Source: Aureispira sp045105775 (lineage in GTDB: Bacteria > Bacteroidota > Bacteroidia > Chitinophagales > Saprospiraceae). From it: a stretch of DNA of 64,000 nt. The stretch is taken from the NCBI GenBank assembly GCA_045105775.1, contig JBGCDW010000132.1, positions 1 through 64,000 on the forward strand. Direction: 5' to 3'. Positions 62,842-64,000 of this stretch are shown here, piece by piece. The translations under genes were made by a program, and so were the position numbers. Position 1 is the stretch's first letter; every line of letters starts with the position of its first letter. The notes under the pieces were generated by a model. It was not told where the DNA came from, searched no databases, and saw only the letters and a program-made list of their open reading frames with translations.

Positions 62842-63456
62842 ATGCACCCCCCACTAGATGATTACCACTTTGACTCTGATTTTAAAGACAAAAAAATCAA
62901 ACGTGAATTCATGGCTTTATTGCCCGAAGGGGAGGAATTGCTGTGGATGGGCAAAATTAAGCGCGATAGTACCTACTGGTATAACAAAGGAACTTGGGCA
63001 GTGATTTTGTCCATAGGAAGTTTGTTTTTGAGCGGATTGGTTTTGTTTTATGGCTATACAGGCTTTGTGGAAGGGGAATTTGAGGGACAATATAATCGTT
63101 TTTTATTGGCCTTTGGGGCGGCTTTGTTGCCTTGGGGGGTTAGTTATCTGCTGGCCTTTCGGCATTTGGTGTACGATGCACAGGTGCGTTATGCTTTTTC
63201 GGCTACCCGTGTTGTAAGGTACCTTCCTGCACAGAAAAAACAACCCTACCAGTCGGAGCAATTGGATCATTTGGAAGAGTTGTCCTATAGCTCCAAAAGC
63301 GATCATACAGGAACGATTTCCTACGCGATTGTAGTGCCTGATTATCAACGTGGTGACGAGGGAGTCATTTTTTTGCCTTTGTTTGAGTTTATTGAAAATG
63401 GTGGTGCTGTTTTTAAACAATTGGTGGCATTGCAGGAGGCACTATTTGAGGCGTAA
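62842..63456 (+). CDS. Paralogue 5 (most diverged) of the two-helix membrane protein family
   Basis: 204 residues. LDDYHFDSDFKDKK, LLWMGKIKRDSTYWYNKG, two helices (about 50-72, 86-106), then VRYAFSATRVVRYLPA in place of the FYGLT block and EQLDHLEELSYSSKSDHTGT. The order of elements is conserved although the residues are not. It starts 49 bases after paralogue 4 and converges on the ABC permease gene. Confidence 0.6.
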   Translation: MHPPLDDYHFDSDFKDKKIKREFMALLPEGEELLWMGKIKRDSTYWYNKGTWAVILSIGSLFLSGLVLFYGYTGFVEGEFEGQYNRFLLAFGAALLPWGVSYLLAFRHLVYDAQVRYAFSATRVVRYLPAQKKQPYQSEQLDHLEELSYSSKSDHTGTISYAIVVPDYQRGDEGVIFLPLFEFIENGGAVFKQLVALQEALFEA

Positions 63457-63494
63457 TTGGTTTTCCTAATCTTTGTTATAATAATAAACGCCCC

Positions 63495-64000
63495 TTACTT
63501 GCGCATAGCCTCTACAGGACTAATTTTAGCCGCTTTTAGGGCAGGAATTAGACCAGCAATAGCCCCAGCAATAACCACTACAATGGTTGCAGTTATCACC
63601 ATGCCCACATCTACTTGTGGATCTCTAAAAAAGCCCCCATCTACTTGGTAGGTTTCCATAAATACATTGATGCTGTGAATGAGGGCAATACCAACAGCCA
63701 TGCCCAGATAACCCGCCACACTGGTAATCAATACCGCTTCCTGAATAATCATGGCTACCACAGAGGCAGGAGAAGCCCCCAAAGCCTTGCGAATACCAAT
63801 TTCCTTGGTTCTATCCTTTACCACAATCAACATAATATTGCTTACACCAATCACCCCTGCCACAATAGAACCGATCCCAACTACCCAAATAAACAGGCTA
63901 ATCATATTAAATAGATTCATAACAGACTGAAAATATTCTACCCTGTTTCTAACCCGAATAGCTTGTTTGTCTTTGGGATCAAAATTGTGCCGCTCGGCTA
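63495..64000 (-). CDS. MacB-type ABC transporter permease, partial (N-terminal part beyond right edge)
   Basis: The minus-strand frame runs open to the edge; the ATG at 63920 is internal, because upstream codons read AERHNFDPKDKQAIRVRNR and continue into VEYFQSVMNLFNMISLF. The visible 168 codons are the C-terminal FtsX-like domain: GIGSIVAGVIGVSNIMLIVVKDRTKEIGIRKALGASPASV, two more helices, and the end AGLIPALKAAKISPVEAMRK. This is typical of MacB/LolC-like permeases that work from the inner membrane on lipoproteins, peptides or drugs. The ATPase and adaptor would be outside the window. Confidence 0.9.
   Translation of the reverse strand, partial: AERHNFDPKDKQAIRVRNRVEYFQSVMNLFNMISLFIWVVGIGSIVAGVIGVSNIMLIVVKDRTKEIGIRKALGASPASVVAMIIQEAVLITSVAGYLGMAVGIALIHSINVFMETYQVDGGFFRDPQVDVGMVITATIVVVIAGAIAGLIPALKAAKISPVEAMRK

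Overview
The window reads as chromosomal DNA of a gliding-type member of the phylum Bacteroidota. The evidence is the type IX secretion gene porZ, the gliding gene gldA, PorE-like TPR/beta-propeller/OmpA proteins, families largely confined to the phylum (DUF4836, DUF5686, DUF2723, DUF4476) and promoters of the phylum type (TTTG, about 20 bases, TAnnTTTG). The leucine-rich-repeat and TPR-CHAT proteins and the overall style suggest a Saprospiria-like lineage (Saprospira/Aureispira relatives); that placement is inference. No rRNA, tRNA, CRISPR array, integrase, transposase or phage block was seen.

Layout. 1-2.6 kb: the N-terminal part of a large secreted repeat protein (cut by the left edge), a phage-tail-collar-like protein, then a non-coding stretch with a 167-base fold-back element. 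2.6-7.7 kb: a PorE-like protein without its OmpA domain, a hairpin-rich intergenic region that may encode a small RNA, and porZ. 7.7-14.3 kb: a tight operon for cell-surface glycan work (MBOAT O-acyltransferase, SGNH partner, two large membrane proteins, one of them GT39-like); the SGNH protein and the GT39-like protein appear to share a C-terminal beta domain. 14.3-19.8 kb: gldA, a lipoprotein PPIase relative, surA and a MoxR ATPase, with a bicupin gene on the other strand. 19.8-28.8 kb, minus strand: HMG-CoA synthase family, a small membrane protein, a secreted TPR-CHAT protein, dnaA, a Tat-exported metallophosphatase and ribosomal protein L31 type B. 28.9-34.7 kb, minus strand: a glycan operon (methyltransferase, GT2/GT39/TPR fusion, GT2, Gfo/Idh/MocA dehydrogenase). 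35.1-42.4 kb: DUF4836 with a possible attenuator leader, DUF58, a PorE-like OmpA lipoprotein and a GCS2-CBS fusion. 42.5-51 kb: DUF937, DUF4476, a tandem repeat array, queD, a LuxC-type acyl-CoA reductase, a DUF2723/TMEM260-type mannosyltransferase and egtD. 51.4-60.4 kb: LRR protein, tilS, folC, a DUF5686 outer-membrane protein, a YfcC-type transporter and a HAD phosphatase. 60.4-63.5 kb: five tandem diverged paralogues of a two-helix membrane protein family. The right edge cuts a MacB-type ABC permease.

The main theme is envelope biology: secretion and gliding, outer-membrane protein folding (SurA), and protein or polysaccharide glycosylation with O-acetylation. The best candidates for something undescribed are the five-paralogue membrane cassette, the domain shared by the SGNH and GT39-like proteins, the leader region before DUF4836, and the palindromic repeats (one at the HMG-CoA synthase stop codon, one ending a six-copy tandem array). 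All calls come from reading the sequence; no database search was run.
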